NCBI GenBank assembly: GCA_030837445.1
Contig: JAUPKM010000610.1
Location: 1-6,105 of the forward strand
Direction: 5' to 3'
Length of the DNA stretch: 6,105 bases
DNA from: Actinomycetota bacterium
GTDB taxonomy: Bacteria > Actinomycetota > Actinomycetes > S36-B12 > UBA10799
A program made the translations under genes and the position numbers. Below the pieces are notes generated by a model, which was given only the letters and a program-made list of their open reading frames with translations, did no database searches and was not told where the DNA came from. Shown here in pieces: positions 1 through 6,105 of this stretch. The number at the start of each line of letters is the position of its first letter. Within the stretch, counting starts at the first letter, position 1.

Positions 1-1094
1 CCAGCGGCGAGGAACACCGGGTGGCGGCGCGCTTCGTCCTGGGCTGCGACGGCGCCAACAGCCTGGTCCGTACCGCGATCGGCGCGACGATGGACGATCT
101 CAAGTTCCAGCAGCGCTGGCTTGTGGTCGACGTGGCAACCGATGCCGACCTGAACCAGTGGGAGGGAGTCCACCAGGTGTGCGACCCGCACCGGGCCGCG
201 ACCTACATGCGCATCGGCGCGGATCGCTATCGCTGGGAGTTCCGGCTGCTGCCCGGCGAGACCGCCGACGACTACCGCACCATCGCCGCGCTGTATCCGC
301 TGATCCGGCCATGGGTGGACGGTGTTGGGCCAGAACGGCTCACGCTGCTGCGGGTCGCCGAGTACACCTTCCGGGCGCAGGTGGCCGACCGCTGGCGCCG
401 CGACGGCATGTTCCTCCTCGGCGACGCCGCGCACCTGACCCCGCCGTTCATCGGCCAGGGCCTGTGCGCGGGGCTACGAGATGCGGCGAACCTGTCCTGG
501 AAGCTGGCCGGGGTGATCAACGGGTGGCTGCCGGAGACTGTGCTGGACAGCTACGAGGCCGAGCGGAAGCCACACGCGCGGTACATGATCCGCTTCGCGC
601 TCGCCGTCGGCGCCGCGATGACGGCCGGCGGCCGCGCCGGCGACCTGCTGCGCCGGGCGGTGGTGCCGCGGCTGCGGGTGATCCCCGGTGTCCGGGCCAA
701 GATCGTCGACAGCACCACCCCGGCGCTGCATCGCAGCGAACTCGTTGGCAAGGGTGGCCGGCGACAACTCGCGGGCAGGCTGTGCCCGAATGCCGTTCTG
801 CCCCATGCCGATTTGCCGAAGGGCACGAGGCTCGATGACGAAGTGGGCCGACGGTTTGCGGTGATCACCGCTGATTCGCTCGATGAGGCACACCGCGCGG
901 AGATCGGTCGGCGCGGCGCCGTGCTCATCGAGGCCGCGCCGGGCTCGGAACTGGCGCGTTGGCTGCAGTCGGGTCGGGCCCGGGCCGCGGTAGTGCGCCC
1001 GGACCGAACGGTGCTGGCCGTCGGTCGCAGTGCGGAATCCCTATTCGGGTCCCTCCCGGTATTCGGGCCCCGGGTCTCGAAAACAAGGGCGTAG
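1..1094 (+). CDS. MhpA-like FAD-dependent aromatic hydroxylase, 5'-truncated by window edge
   Basis: This is a flavoprotein monooxygenase of the 3-(3-hydroxyphenyl)propionate hydroxylase type, which uses NAD(P)H and O2 to ortho-hydroxylate a phenolic ring in the cytoplasm. The frame is open from position 3 to the left edge, so the GTG at 21 is an internal Val codon. 363 residues are visible. About 150 N-terminal residues, including the GxGxxG dinucleotide-binding fold, are expected upstream. Visible landmarks, by fragment residue: the DG motif GCDGANS near 14-20 followed by an Arg at 23; QRWLVVDV and the CDP...RWEF block characteristic of MhpA relatives; the FAD-ribityl GD motif LLGDAAH around G140-D141, followed by PPFIGQG and RDAANLSWKLA; and a C-terminal thioredoxin-like tail ending in AVVRPDRTVLAV. 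The gene converges on the peptide-importer operon. The family is confident. The substrate is not, because no ring-cleavage genes are in view; another phenolic hydroxylase is possible. Confidence 0.9.
   Translation, partial: SGEEHRVAARFVLGCDGANSLVRTAIGATMDDLKFQQRWLVVDVATDADLNQWEGVHQVCDPHRAATYMRIGADRYRWEFRLLPGETADDYRTIAALYPLIRPWVDGVGPERLTLLRVAEYTFRAQVADRWRRDGMFLLGDAAHLTPPFIGQGLCAGLRDAANLSWKLAGVINGWLPETVLDSYEAERKPHARYMIRFALAVGAAMTAGGRAGDLLRRAVVPRLRVIPGVRAKIVDSTTPALHRSELVGKGGRRQLAGRLCPNAVLPHADLPKGTRLDDEVGRRFAVITADSLDEAHRAEIGRRGAVLIEAAPGSELARWLQSGRARAAVVRPDRTVLAVGRSAESLFGSLPVFGPRVSKTRA
1042..1071 (+). repeat. Imperfect 12-bp direct repeat at 3' end of hydroxylase gene
   Basis: TATTCGGGTCCC (1042-1053) and TATTCGGGCCCC (1060-1071) match at 11 of 12 bases. 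Their 18-bp period equals six codons and keeps the frame, giving LFGS-LP-VFGP near the C-terminus. It could reflect a small in-frame duplication or chance in GC-rich sequence; no function is implied. Confidence 0.4.
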
Positions 1095-1114
1095 GACCGA
1101 AACGGACGCGGCGG
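1095..1114. other. 20-bp convergent intergenic gap, no visible terminator
   Basis: These 20 bp separate the stop of the hydroxylase gene (+) from the stop of the ATPase gene (-). The only inverted repeat is a 3-bp stem, CCG-AAA-CGG (1097-1105), and there is no T tract on either strand. No intrinsic terminator can be supported, so transcripts from either side probably run into the neighbouring gene or end by Rho. Confidence 0.7.
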
Positions 1115-2785
1115 TCACGCCTCGGCCAGACGCAGCTCTCGACGGCGGGCCTGTTCTGCCGGGTCCGGCACCGGGACGGCGGCGATGAGCCGGGCGGTGT
1201 AGGCCTCAGCGGGTTGGTGTAGCACCGTCTCGGCCGGCCCGGATTCCACCAGCCGCCCGGACTTCATCACCGCGATCCGGTCGGACAGCTCCTCGATGAC
1301 GGCAAGGTCGTGGCTGATGAACAGGCAGGCGAAACCGTGCTCGGCCTGCAACTCGCGCAGCAGCCGAAGCACCTTGGCCTGCACGGAGACGTCGAGCGCG
1401 GAGGTGGGTTCGTCGGCGATCACCAGCGCCGGCTCCAGCGCCAGCGCCCGGGCGATGCCGACCCGCTGACGCTGCCCCCCGGAAAGCTGGTGCGGGTAGC
1501 GGTTGCGCAGCTTGCGGGACAGGTCGACCCGGTCGAGCAGTTCCTCGACCCGGGCCTGCCGAGCCTCCTTGGGCAGCGAGGTGTGCAACGCCAGTGGCTC
1601 GGCGATCGCCTGGCCGATCGGCCAGCGCGGATTGAGCGACGAGCCCGGATCCTGGAACACCACGCCGATCTTCTTACGCGGCTCCCGCAGCCCGCGCTGG
1701 GACGCGGCGGTGATATCGGTGCCGGCCAGAAAGACCGACCCGGAGGTCAGCTTCACCAGGCCGATGGCCGCCTTGCCCAATGTCGACTTGCCCGAACCGG
1801 ATTCACCGACCAACCCGACCACCTCGTCGGGTGCGACGTCGAGGGTCACCCCGTCGACGGCCCGGAAGGTGGTCTTGGGCCCGGACCTAAACTCGATGGT
1901 CGCGTCGCGGAACGACAGCGCGGGCTCGATGGCTGTCGAGGGTTCGGGAGCCGGCGGGGTGGGAGCCGGCTCGACATCGGAGACCTCGATCCGCCCGGCA
2001 CCCAGGTGCGGGACGGCCTCCAGCAGCGACTTCGTGTACGGGTGCTGCGGATCGGCGAACAGTGCTGCAGACGATGCGGATTCGACCACGACGCCGTCCT
2101 TCATCACCATGATCCGATCCGCCAGATCGGCGACCACCCCCATGTCGTGGGTGATCAGCAGGATGGCGGCGTCGACACGGTTCCGCAGGTCGCGGATCAG
2201 GTCGAGGATCTCGGCCTGGACGGTGACGTCGAGCGCGGTCGTCGGCTCGTCGGCGATCAGCAGTTTGGGGTCGCAGGCCAGTGCCTGGGCGATCATCGCA
2301 CGCTGGCGCTGGCCGCCGGACAGTTGGTGCGGGTAGTAGTCCACCCGCTTGGCGGGCTCGGGCATGTCGACGAGGTCGAGCAGCTCGACCGCGCGGGCCC
2401 GGGCCTGCGCGGCGGTCACATCGCGGTGCATCCGAATGGCTTCGACGATCTGCCAGCCGACGGTGTAGACGGGGTTGAAGGCCGTCATCGGCTCCTGGAA
2501 CACCACGCCGACGTCATCGCCGCGGACCTCGGTCAGGGTCTTCTCGTCGGCGTTGACCAGTTCGACCCCGCCCAACCGGATGCTGCCGGCCACCCGGGCG
2601 TTGTCGGCCAACAGGCCCGGAACGGCCATCGCCAGCGTCGACTTCCCCGAACCCGACTCGCCGACCAGTGCCAGCACCTCGCCCTGGCCCAGGGTGAGGT
2701 CGATCCCGCGCACCGCGGGTATCCACTTCTTGTCAACAGAGAACTCGATGTGCAAACCGGTGATCTGGAGCAGTGGGTCAACCAT
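1115..2785 (-). CDS. Fused double ATPase of peptide ABC importer (DppD-like)
   Basis: This 556-residue cytoplasmic protein contains two complete ABC nucleotide-binding domains and powers the importer encoded upstream. Domain 1: Walker A GESGSGKST 42-50, Q-loop Q97, signature LSGGQ 155-159, Walker B LLIADE 175-180 with catalytic E180, H-loop H213. Domain 2: Walker A 327-335, Q378, LSGGQ 434-438, LVIADE 454-459 with E459, H492. Every catalytic residue is present in both, so both sites look active. The first domain ends with the oligopeptide-transporter tail DPQHPYT (245-251). The second has a degenerate version around QPAEAYT (524-530). A Pro/Ala-rich linker (about 262-290) joins them and lacks the Cys-rich segment often found there. 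ATG at 2785 is chosen because it lies 2 bp after the permease C stop and directly precedes the first ABC beta-strand. The same frame stays open to 3610, but that part is Arg/Pro-rich shadow of permease C. Length and fusion resemble mycobacterial DppD (548 residues in M. tuberculosis, from memory). Confidence 0.95.
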   Translation of the reverse strand: MVDPLLQITGLHIEFSVDKKWIPAVRGIDLTLGQGEVLALVGESGSGKSTLAMAVPGLLADNARVAGSIRLGGVELVNADEKTLTEVRGDDVGVVFQEPMTAFNPVYTVGWQIVEAIRMHRDVTAAQARARAVELLDLVDMPEPAKRVDYYPHQLSGGQRQRAMIAQALACDPKLLIADEPTTALDVTVQAEILDLIRDLRNRVDAAILLITHDMGVVADLADRIMVMKDGVVVESASSAALFADPQHPYTKSLLEAVPHLGAGRIEVSDVEPAPTPPAPEPSTAIEPALSFRDATIEFRSGPKTTFRAVDGVTLDVAPDEVVGLVGESGSGKSTLGKAAIGLVKLTSGSVFLAGTDITAASQRGLREPRKKIGVVFQDPGSSLNPRWPIGQAIAEPLALHTSLPKEARQARVEELLDRVDLSRKLRNRYPHQLSGGQRQRVGIARALALEPALVIADEPTSALDVSVQAKVLRLLRELQAEHGFACLFISHDLAVIEELSDRIAVMKSGRLVESGPAETVLHQPAEAYTARLIAAVPVPDPAEQARRRELRLAEA

Positions 2786-2792
2786 GTTCACC
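2783..2792 (-). promoter_or_regulatory. Stop/start junction permease C to ATPase
   Basis: The - strand reads GGTGAACATG: the TGA stop of permease C, 2 nt, then the ATPase ATG. GGTGA matches the ribosome-binding consensus but is only 2 nt from the ATG, which is too close for normal initiation. No other strong site is visible just upstream. Reinitiation by ribosomes finishing permease C is the likely route. Confidence 0.55.
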
Positions 2793-3675
2793 GCCGCTTC
2801 GGGTCGAGGGCGTCGCGCAGGGCGTCGCCGAGCAGGATGAAGCCCAGAACGGTGACCGACAGGAACAGGGCTGGGAAGAACAGCAGGTGCGGTGAGCTTC
2901 CGATCAGTGACTGCGCGACGTTGATCTGCAGGCCCCAGGAGATCTCCGGTGCCTGCAGGCCGATTCCCAGATAGGTCAGCGCGGCCTCGGCGGAGATGAA
3001 CGTGCCCACCGCGATGGTCGCGTAGATGAGAACCGGGGCAAGCGCATTGGGCAGGATGTGCCGCACCAGGATCCGGCCCGACGAGGCGCCCAAGGCCTGG
3101 GCGGCCAGCACGTAGTCCGCACCGCGGATCGACACCACCGACGAGCGGACCAGTCGCATGGCCGTCATCCAGCCGAACACCACCAGCGCCAGCGACACCG
3201 TCCACACCGACCGTTGCGCGGACACCGTCAACAGGATCAGCGCGCCGAGAAACAGTGGGATGCCGAAGAAGACGTCGGTGATGCGGGCAAGCACGGTGTC
3301 CGCCCAGCCGCCGAAGTATCCCGCCAGCGATCCGACCAGCACGCCGATGATGAGCACCCCGATGACCGTCAGCACCCCGATCGCCACCGAGGTCCGGGCG
3401 CCGTAGATGACGTTGGAGTAGTAGTCGCAGCCCTGAAGGTCCATGCCGAACCAGTGCTCGGCGCTCGGCGGACGGCGCGACATGGACAGGTCGCAGTCGG
3501 TGGGATCGGCGCCGAGGGCGAACACCGCCGGGAACAGCGCCATCGCCACCATGATGACCATCAATGTCAGCCCGATCAGGAACAACGGGTTGGTACGCAG
3601 GTACTTCCACGCGTCGCCCCAGACGCTGGACTGCCCGACCAGTTCCTCGGCTTCCACCCCGGCGGGTTCAGTCAT
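2788..3675 (-). CDS. Peptide ABC importer permease C (DppC/OppC-like)
   Basis: This 295-residue inner-membrane permease pairs with permease B to form the channel. A cytoplasmic N-terminus of about 30 residues (SVWGDAWKYLRTNP, as in OppC N-terminal domains) leads into TM1 at about 31-54. The extracytoplasmic loop carries the family block SAEHWFGMD (71-79). Further hydrophobic segments lie near 94-118, 135-152, 157-176, 213-235 and 263-284, giving the expected six. The EAA coupling loop that contacts the ATPase is at 188-210 (AAQALGASSG...RHILPN). The protein ends DPKRR, typical of the family. Its only two cysteines, C61 and C83, are both in the TM1-TM2 loop. In most family members the second position is Arg in a G-R-D motif; here it is G-C-D. 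The ATG overlaps the permease B stop by 8 bp and has GAGGA 6 nt upstream. Identity as an OppC/DppC-class permease is firm; the transported ligand is not. Confidence 0.95.
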   Translation of the reverse strand: MTEPAGVEAEELVGQSSVWGDAWKYLRTNPLFLIGLTLMVIMVAMALFPAVFALGADPTDCDLSMSRRPPSAEHWFGMDLQGCDYYSNVIYGARTSVAIGVLTVIGVLIIGVLVGSLAGYFGGWADTVLARITDVFFGIPLFLGALILLTVSAQRSVWTVSLALVVFGWMTAMRLVRSSVVSIRGADYVLAAQALGASSGRILVRHILPNALAPVLIYATIAVGTFISAEAALTYLGIGLQAPEISWGLQINVAQSLIGSSPHLLFFPALFLSVTVLGFILLGDALRDALDPKRR

Positions 3676-4591
3676 AGCGAATCCTCGGATCGATCACGGC
3701 GTAAAGCACATCCACCACCAAGTTGAAGAAGATGTAGAAGAACACCATCAGGGTGACGATGCCGACCACGACCGGACCCTGCTGCGAGCGCACTGCGTCG
3801 AAGATCGCCCGGCCCAGGCCCGGCAGGTTGAACACCGACTCGGTGACGATCGCCCCACCCAGCAGCGAACCGGTGTCGGCACCGATGAAGGTGACCACCG
3901 GAATCAGGCTGTTGCGGAATGCGTGCCGCATGACGATCCGGGACCTGCCCACGCCTTTGGCGCGTGCGGTGCGGATGTAATCGGCGGAAAACGCCTCCAG
4001 CATCGCGGTTCTGGTCAGCCGTGCCACGTAGGCCATCGACAGCGAGGCCAGCACCAGCCCGGGCAGCAGGTAGCTGACCCAGCCGTCGGCCACCCCGGCG
4101 ATCGGGAACCAGCCGAGTTTGAAGCCGAAGAGGAACTGGGCCAGGAAACCCAGGACGAACACCGGGATCGACACCAGCAGGGTGGTGGAGATCAGAACCA
4201 GGTTGTCGAAGAACGAGTTTCGGCGCAGCGAGGCCAGGATGCCGGCGGCGATGCCGAACAGCGCCTCGAAGAACACCGCCACGATGGTCAGCTTCACCGT
4301 GACCGGCAGCCGTTGGCTGATGATCTCCAGCACCGGACGGCCGGAGAAGTCCTGGCCGAAGTCGCCGTGCAGCAAGGCCCAGATGTACTTGGCGTACTGC
4401 ACCGGGAACGGATCGTCGAGGTTGAAGTTGGCGCGGATCTGGGCCTGGACGGCCGGGCTGAGCGGGCGATCGCCGGCCAGTGCCCGGACCGGATCGCCGG
4501 GCAGTGCGTAGACCATCGCGTAGATCAGCAGCGATGCACCGATCAGCACCGGGATGGTCAGCAGCAGACGCCGGATGATGAAGCGGGTCAT
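3668..4591 (-). CDS. Peptide ABC importer permease B (DppB/OppB-like)
   Basis: This 307-residue inner-membrane permease has the standard DppB length. TM1 (about 9-30, starting after FIIRRLL) runs into the hallmark LPGDP sequence (30-34), then an extracytoplasmic loop with RANFNLDDPFPVQY and the HGDFG block (75-79). Further membrane segments are near 100-122, 131-155, 172-190, 232-252 and 275-298. The EAA loop is at about 204-232 (DYIRTARAKG...RHAFRNSLIP), followed by GGAIVTESVFNLPGLG and the C-terminal DPRIRYD. It contains no cysteine. It strongly resembles, from memory, the DppB of M. tuberculosis (shared GDPV.ALAGDRPL and DPRIRY), but it may be a paralogue rather than the orthologue. The ATG at 4591 follows the binding-protein stop by 15 bp, in the same frame, with a good ribosome site GGTGAT 6 nt upstream. 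Its last codons overlap permease C. Confidence 0.95.
   Translation of the reverse strand: MTRFIIRRLLLTIPVLIGASLLIYAMVYALPGDPVRALAGDRPLSPAVQAQIRANFNLDDPFPVQYAKYIWALLHGDFGQDFSGRPVLEIISQRLPVTVKLTIVAVFFEALFGIAAGILASLRRNSFFDNLVLISTTLLVSIPVFVLGFLAQFLFGFKLGWFPIAGVADGWVSYLLPGLVLASLSMAYVARLTRTAMLEAFSADYIRTARAKGVGRSRIVMRHAFRNSLIPVVTFIGADTGSLLGGAIVTESVFNLPGLGRAIFDAVRSQQGPVVVGIVTLMVFFYIFFNLVVDVLYAVIDPRIRYD
3682..3686 (-). promoter_or_regulatory. Ribosome binding site of permease C inside permease B
   Basis: GAGGA on the - strand lies 6 nt before the permease C ATG at 3675 and within the last codons of permease B. Together with the ATGACTGA overlap at 3668-3675 it indicates translational coupling, which would keep the two channel subunits in balance. 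Confidence 0.6.
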
Positions 4592-4597
4592 GGGCGT

Positions 4598-4603
4598 ATC
4601 ACC
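4598..4603 (-). promoter_or_regulatory. Ribosome binding site of permease B
   Basis: GGTGAT on the - strand lies 6 nt before the ATG at 4591, in the 15-bp gap after the binding-protein stop. It is a perfect complement to AUCACC of the 16S rRNA 3' end. It supports the chosen start and suggests that permease B is translated from its own site as well as by coupling. Confidence 0.7.
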
Positions 4604-4606
4604 GGG

Positions 4607-6105
4607 TCACACCGCCTCCCCGTCGACGATCACGTCTTCCAGGACGACGTCGTTACGAATGTCGTAGTGCACATTGGAAACCCGCTTGCTCCAGACCGTC
4701 TGGTCCATGCCGTAGAAAATCGGAGCGCCCGGCAGATCGTTGACGAGGATGTCCTCGGCGCGCTGGTAGGCCTTGTTGGCGTCGGCGATGTCACGCGCCC
4801 GGTTGCCGGCAGCCAGCGCCGCGTCGAACTCCGGGTTGCTGTAGAAGGTGGTGTTCGAACCGGCCGGCGGCAGCGCGGCGGTGGCGTACTGGGTGGCCAG
4901 GAAGTTCTCGATCGAGGGGTAGTCCATGATCCAGGCCAGCCGGAACGGCCCGGTCATCTCCTTGGCGTCCCGCTTGGACAGGAATTCGTTGAACTGGAGG
5001 TTGCCGCGCAGTCGGTAGGTCAGGCCGATTTTGCGGAACATGTTGCCTACGGCCGTCATCCAGCCGTCGTGCCCCGCGCCGGCGTTGAACCAGATGTCGA
5101 CGGGCTGGCTGGTGTCGAAATCAGCCTCGGCGAGCAGCTTTTTGGCGTCTTCAGGCCGATACTCGCACCACTGTCCGCAGGCGTTCTCGCGGTAGCCGAC
5201 GACGGTGGGCGGGGCGAACGAGTCGGCTGCCACCCGGGTGCCCAGGAAGATCGCATCGACGATGGCCTCACGGTCGATCGCCATCGACAGCGCGCGCCGG
5301 ACCCGCACGTCGGAGTAGCGCGGGTCGTACATCGGGAAACCCAGAGTGGTGATGTCCGGGCTGGGTTGCCCCATATAGCGATCCTTGAACACGTCCTTGG
5401 CGCTGGCGTAGGCGTCGGGCGGGAGATTCTTGAGGATGTCCAGGTTCCCGGCGAGGACGTCGGTGTATCCGGTGGACAGTTCGGTGTACATCCGCATGAC
5501 CACGCCACGGGACTTGGCCTTGTCCTTGCCCGCATAGTTGTCGTACCGGGTCAGGGTCATACCGTGGCCGGGCACCCACTCGGTGGCGGCCTGGAACGGG
5601 CCCTGGCCGATCGGCTTCTTGCCGAACGCCGCCGGATCGGCGTAGAAGACCTCCGGCAACGGGTCAAAAGCGCTGTAGCCCAGTGTCACCGGATAGATGG
5701 CGAACGGCGCCGACAGGGTGACCTCGATGGTGGTGGGGTCGGCGGAGCGCAGCCCCCACATCCGGGTGGCCGCCGGTTGACCGCCCTCGTCGGCTTGCAG
5801 GGCGTCGTAGCCGGCGACGTTGGAGAAGAAGTACGACCCGCCCTGTGCATTGGTGCTCAGGGCGGTGTAGTTCCAGGCCTTCACATAGGAATCGGCGGTC
5901 ACCGGGGTGCCGTCGTGGAAGGTCCAGCCAGGCTTGAGTCTGATGGTCCAGCGCACGTTGTCCGTCGAGGTGACCGACTCCGCCGCGCCGTCATAGGTGA
6001 CCGCGCGGCTCTTCACATCGAAGGTGACCAGCGGTGTCCACACCGCGCTGATGATCTTCGAGCCCTCGGACTCGGTGGTGTTGCCCGGGACCAAGGGGCG
6101 CTGCG
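4607..6105 (-). CDS. Extracellular solute-binding protein, family 5 (DppA/OppA-like), 5'-truncated
   Basis: This is the ligand receptor of the importer, expected to be exported and, in Gram-positives and mycobacteria, usually anchored as a lipoprotein. The frame is open to the right edge (codons for Q-R-P precede the apparent TTG start at 6094, which is an internal Leu). 498 residues are visible, and roughly 40-50 N-terminal residues with the signal peptide and lipobox should lie outside. Family landmarks by fragment residue: PGNTTESEGS near 6-15; the family 5 signature GWTFHDGTPVTADSYVKAWN at about 59-78; PIGQGPF near 164-170; VRRALSMAIDREAIV near 267-282; and the closing LPGAPIFYGMDQTVWSKRVSNV region near 457-478. 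Its only two visible cysteines form a C-x3-C pair (ACGQWC, about 309 and 313), a likely disulfide in an exported protein. It is first in the operon, so the promoter is out of view. The ligand (di/oligopeptide, heme, metal complex or other) cannot be read from the sequence. Confidence 0.94.
   Translation of the reverse strand, partial: QRPLVPGNTTESEGSKIISAVWTPLVTFDVKSRAVTYDGAAESVTSTDNVRWTIRLKPGWTFHDGTPVTADSYVKAWNYTALSTNAQGGSYFFSNVAGYDALQADEGGQPAATRMWGLRSADPTTIEVTLSAPFAIYPVTLGYSAFDPLPEVFYADPAAFGKKPIGQGPFQAATEWVPGHGMTLTRYDNYAGKDKAKSRGVVMRMYTELSTGYTDVLAGNLDILKNLPPDAYASAKDVFKDRYMGQPSPDITTLGFPMYDPRYSDVRVRRALSMAIDREAIVDAIFLGTRVAADSFAPPTVVGYRENACGQWCEYRPEDAKKLLAEADFDTSQPVDIWFNAGAGHDGWMTAVGNMFRKIGLTYRLRGNLQFNEFLSKRDAKEMTGPFRLAWIMDYPSIENFLATQYATAALPPAGSNTTFYSNPEFDAALAAGNRARDIADANKAYQRAEDILVNDLPGAPIFYGMDQTVWSKRVSNVHYDIRNDVVLEDVIVDGEAV

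Noticed and set aside
21..23. GTG as start of the hydroxylase gene
   Set aside because: The frame continues to the left edge, and the protein would lack the FAD-binding fold every family member needs. It is an internal Val codon.
1055..1067. Possible hairpin CCCG-GTATT-CGGG near the end of the hydroxylase gene
   Set aside because: A 4-bp stem inside coding sequence with no T tract is expected by chance at this GC content and does not support a terminator.
1782..2667. Two similar 31-bp segments (1782-1812 and 2637-2667, 27 of 31 bases alike)
   Set aside because: They encode the Walker A loops of the two homologous ATPase domains. This is an ancient domain duplication under protein-level constraint, not a mobile or regulatory repeat.
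1310..2974. A 554-codon open frame on the + strand opposite the fused ATPase gene
   Set aside because: Its product is low-complexity (rich in G, D, Q, H, R) with no domain, and it is the antisense shadow of two complete ABC domains in GC-biased codons. It also runs into the next gene.
2786..3610. A 275-codon upstream extension of the ATPase frame
   Set aside because: It lies fully inside permease C in another frame, reads as Arg/Pro/Gly-rich text, and the ATPase homology begins exactly at the ATG at 2785.
6092..6094. TTG as start of the binding-protein gene
   Set aside because: The frame continues to the right edge and no signal peptide follows the TTG. The mature-protein homology is already under way.

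Overview
The window is GC-rich chromosomal DNA with dense, closely packed genes. It most likely comes from a mycobacterium or a close actinobacterial relative. The evidence is strong G/C bias at third codon positions, long stop-free shadow frames opposite real genes, and a peptide importer whose two ATPases are fused into one polypeptide behind an A-B-C-D gene order. That is the arrangement of the mycobacterial dpp locus. The species cannot be named from the sequence alone.

Layout: positions 1-1094 (+ strand) hold the C-terminal two thirds of an FAD-dependent aromatic-ring hydroxylase of the MhpA (3-(3-hydroxyphenyl)propionate hydroxylase) family. Its N-terminal FAD-binding part lies off the left edge. 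Only 20 bp separate its stop from the end of the convergent block on the - strand. That block fills the rest of the window and reads, in transcription order from right to left: substrate-binding protein (6105-4607, its 5' end off the right edge), permease B (4591-3668), permease C (3675-2788) and fused double ATPase (2785-1115). The four genes are joined by a 15-bp gap, an 8-bp overlap and a 2-bp gap, so they form one operon with probable translational coupling. The promoter must lie beyond the right edge.

Together the four proteins make a complete PepT-type (Dpp/Opp, family 5 binding protein) ABC importer. The binding protein captures the ligand outside the membrane, B and C form the channel, and the two nucleotide-binding domains of the fused ATPase drive uptake. 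The family imports di- and oligopeptides, but some members take up heme, nickel or opines, so the substrate is not fixed here. No functional link between importer and hydroxylase can be shown; they are convergent neighbours.

No RNA gene, mobile element, CRISPR array or undescribed system was found. There is no gene-free stretch longer than 20 bp. The points most worth a second look are the fused ATPase's missing cysteine (iron-sulfur type) segment and the cysteine pairs confined to extracytoplasmic parts of permease C and the binding protein.
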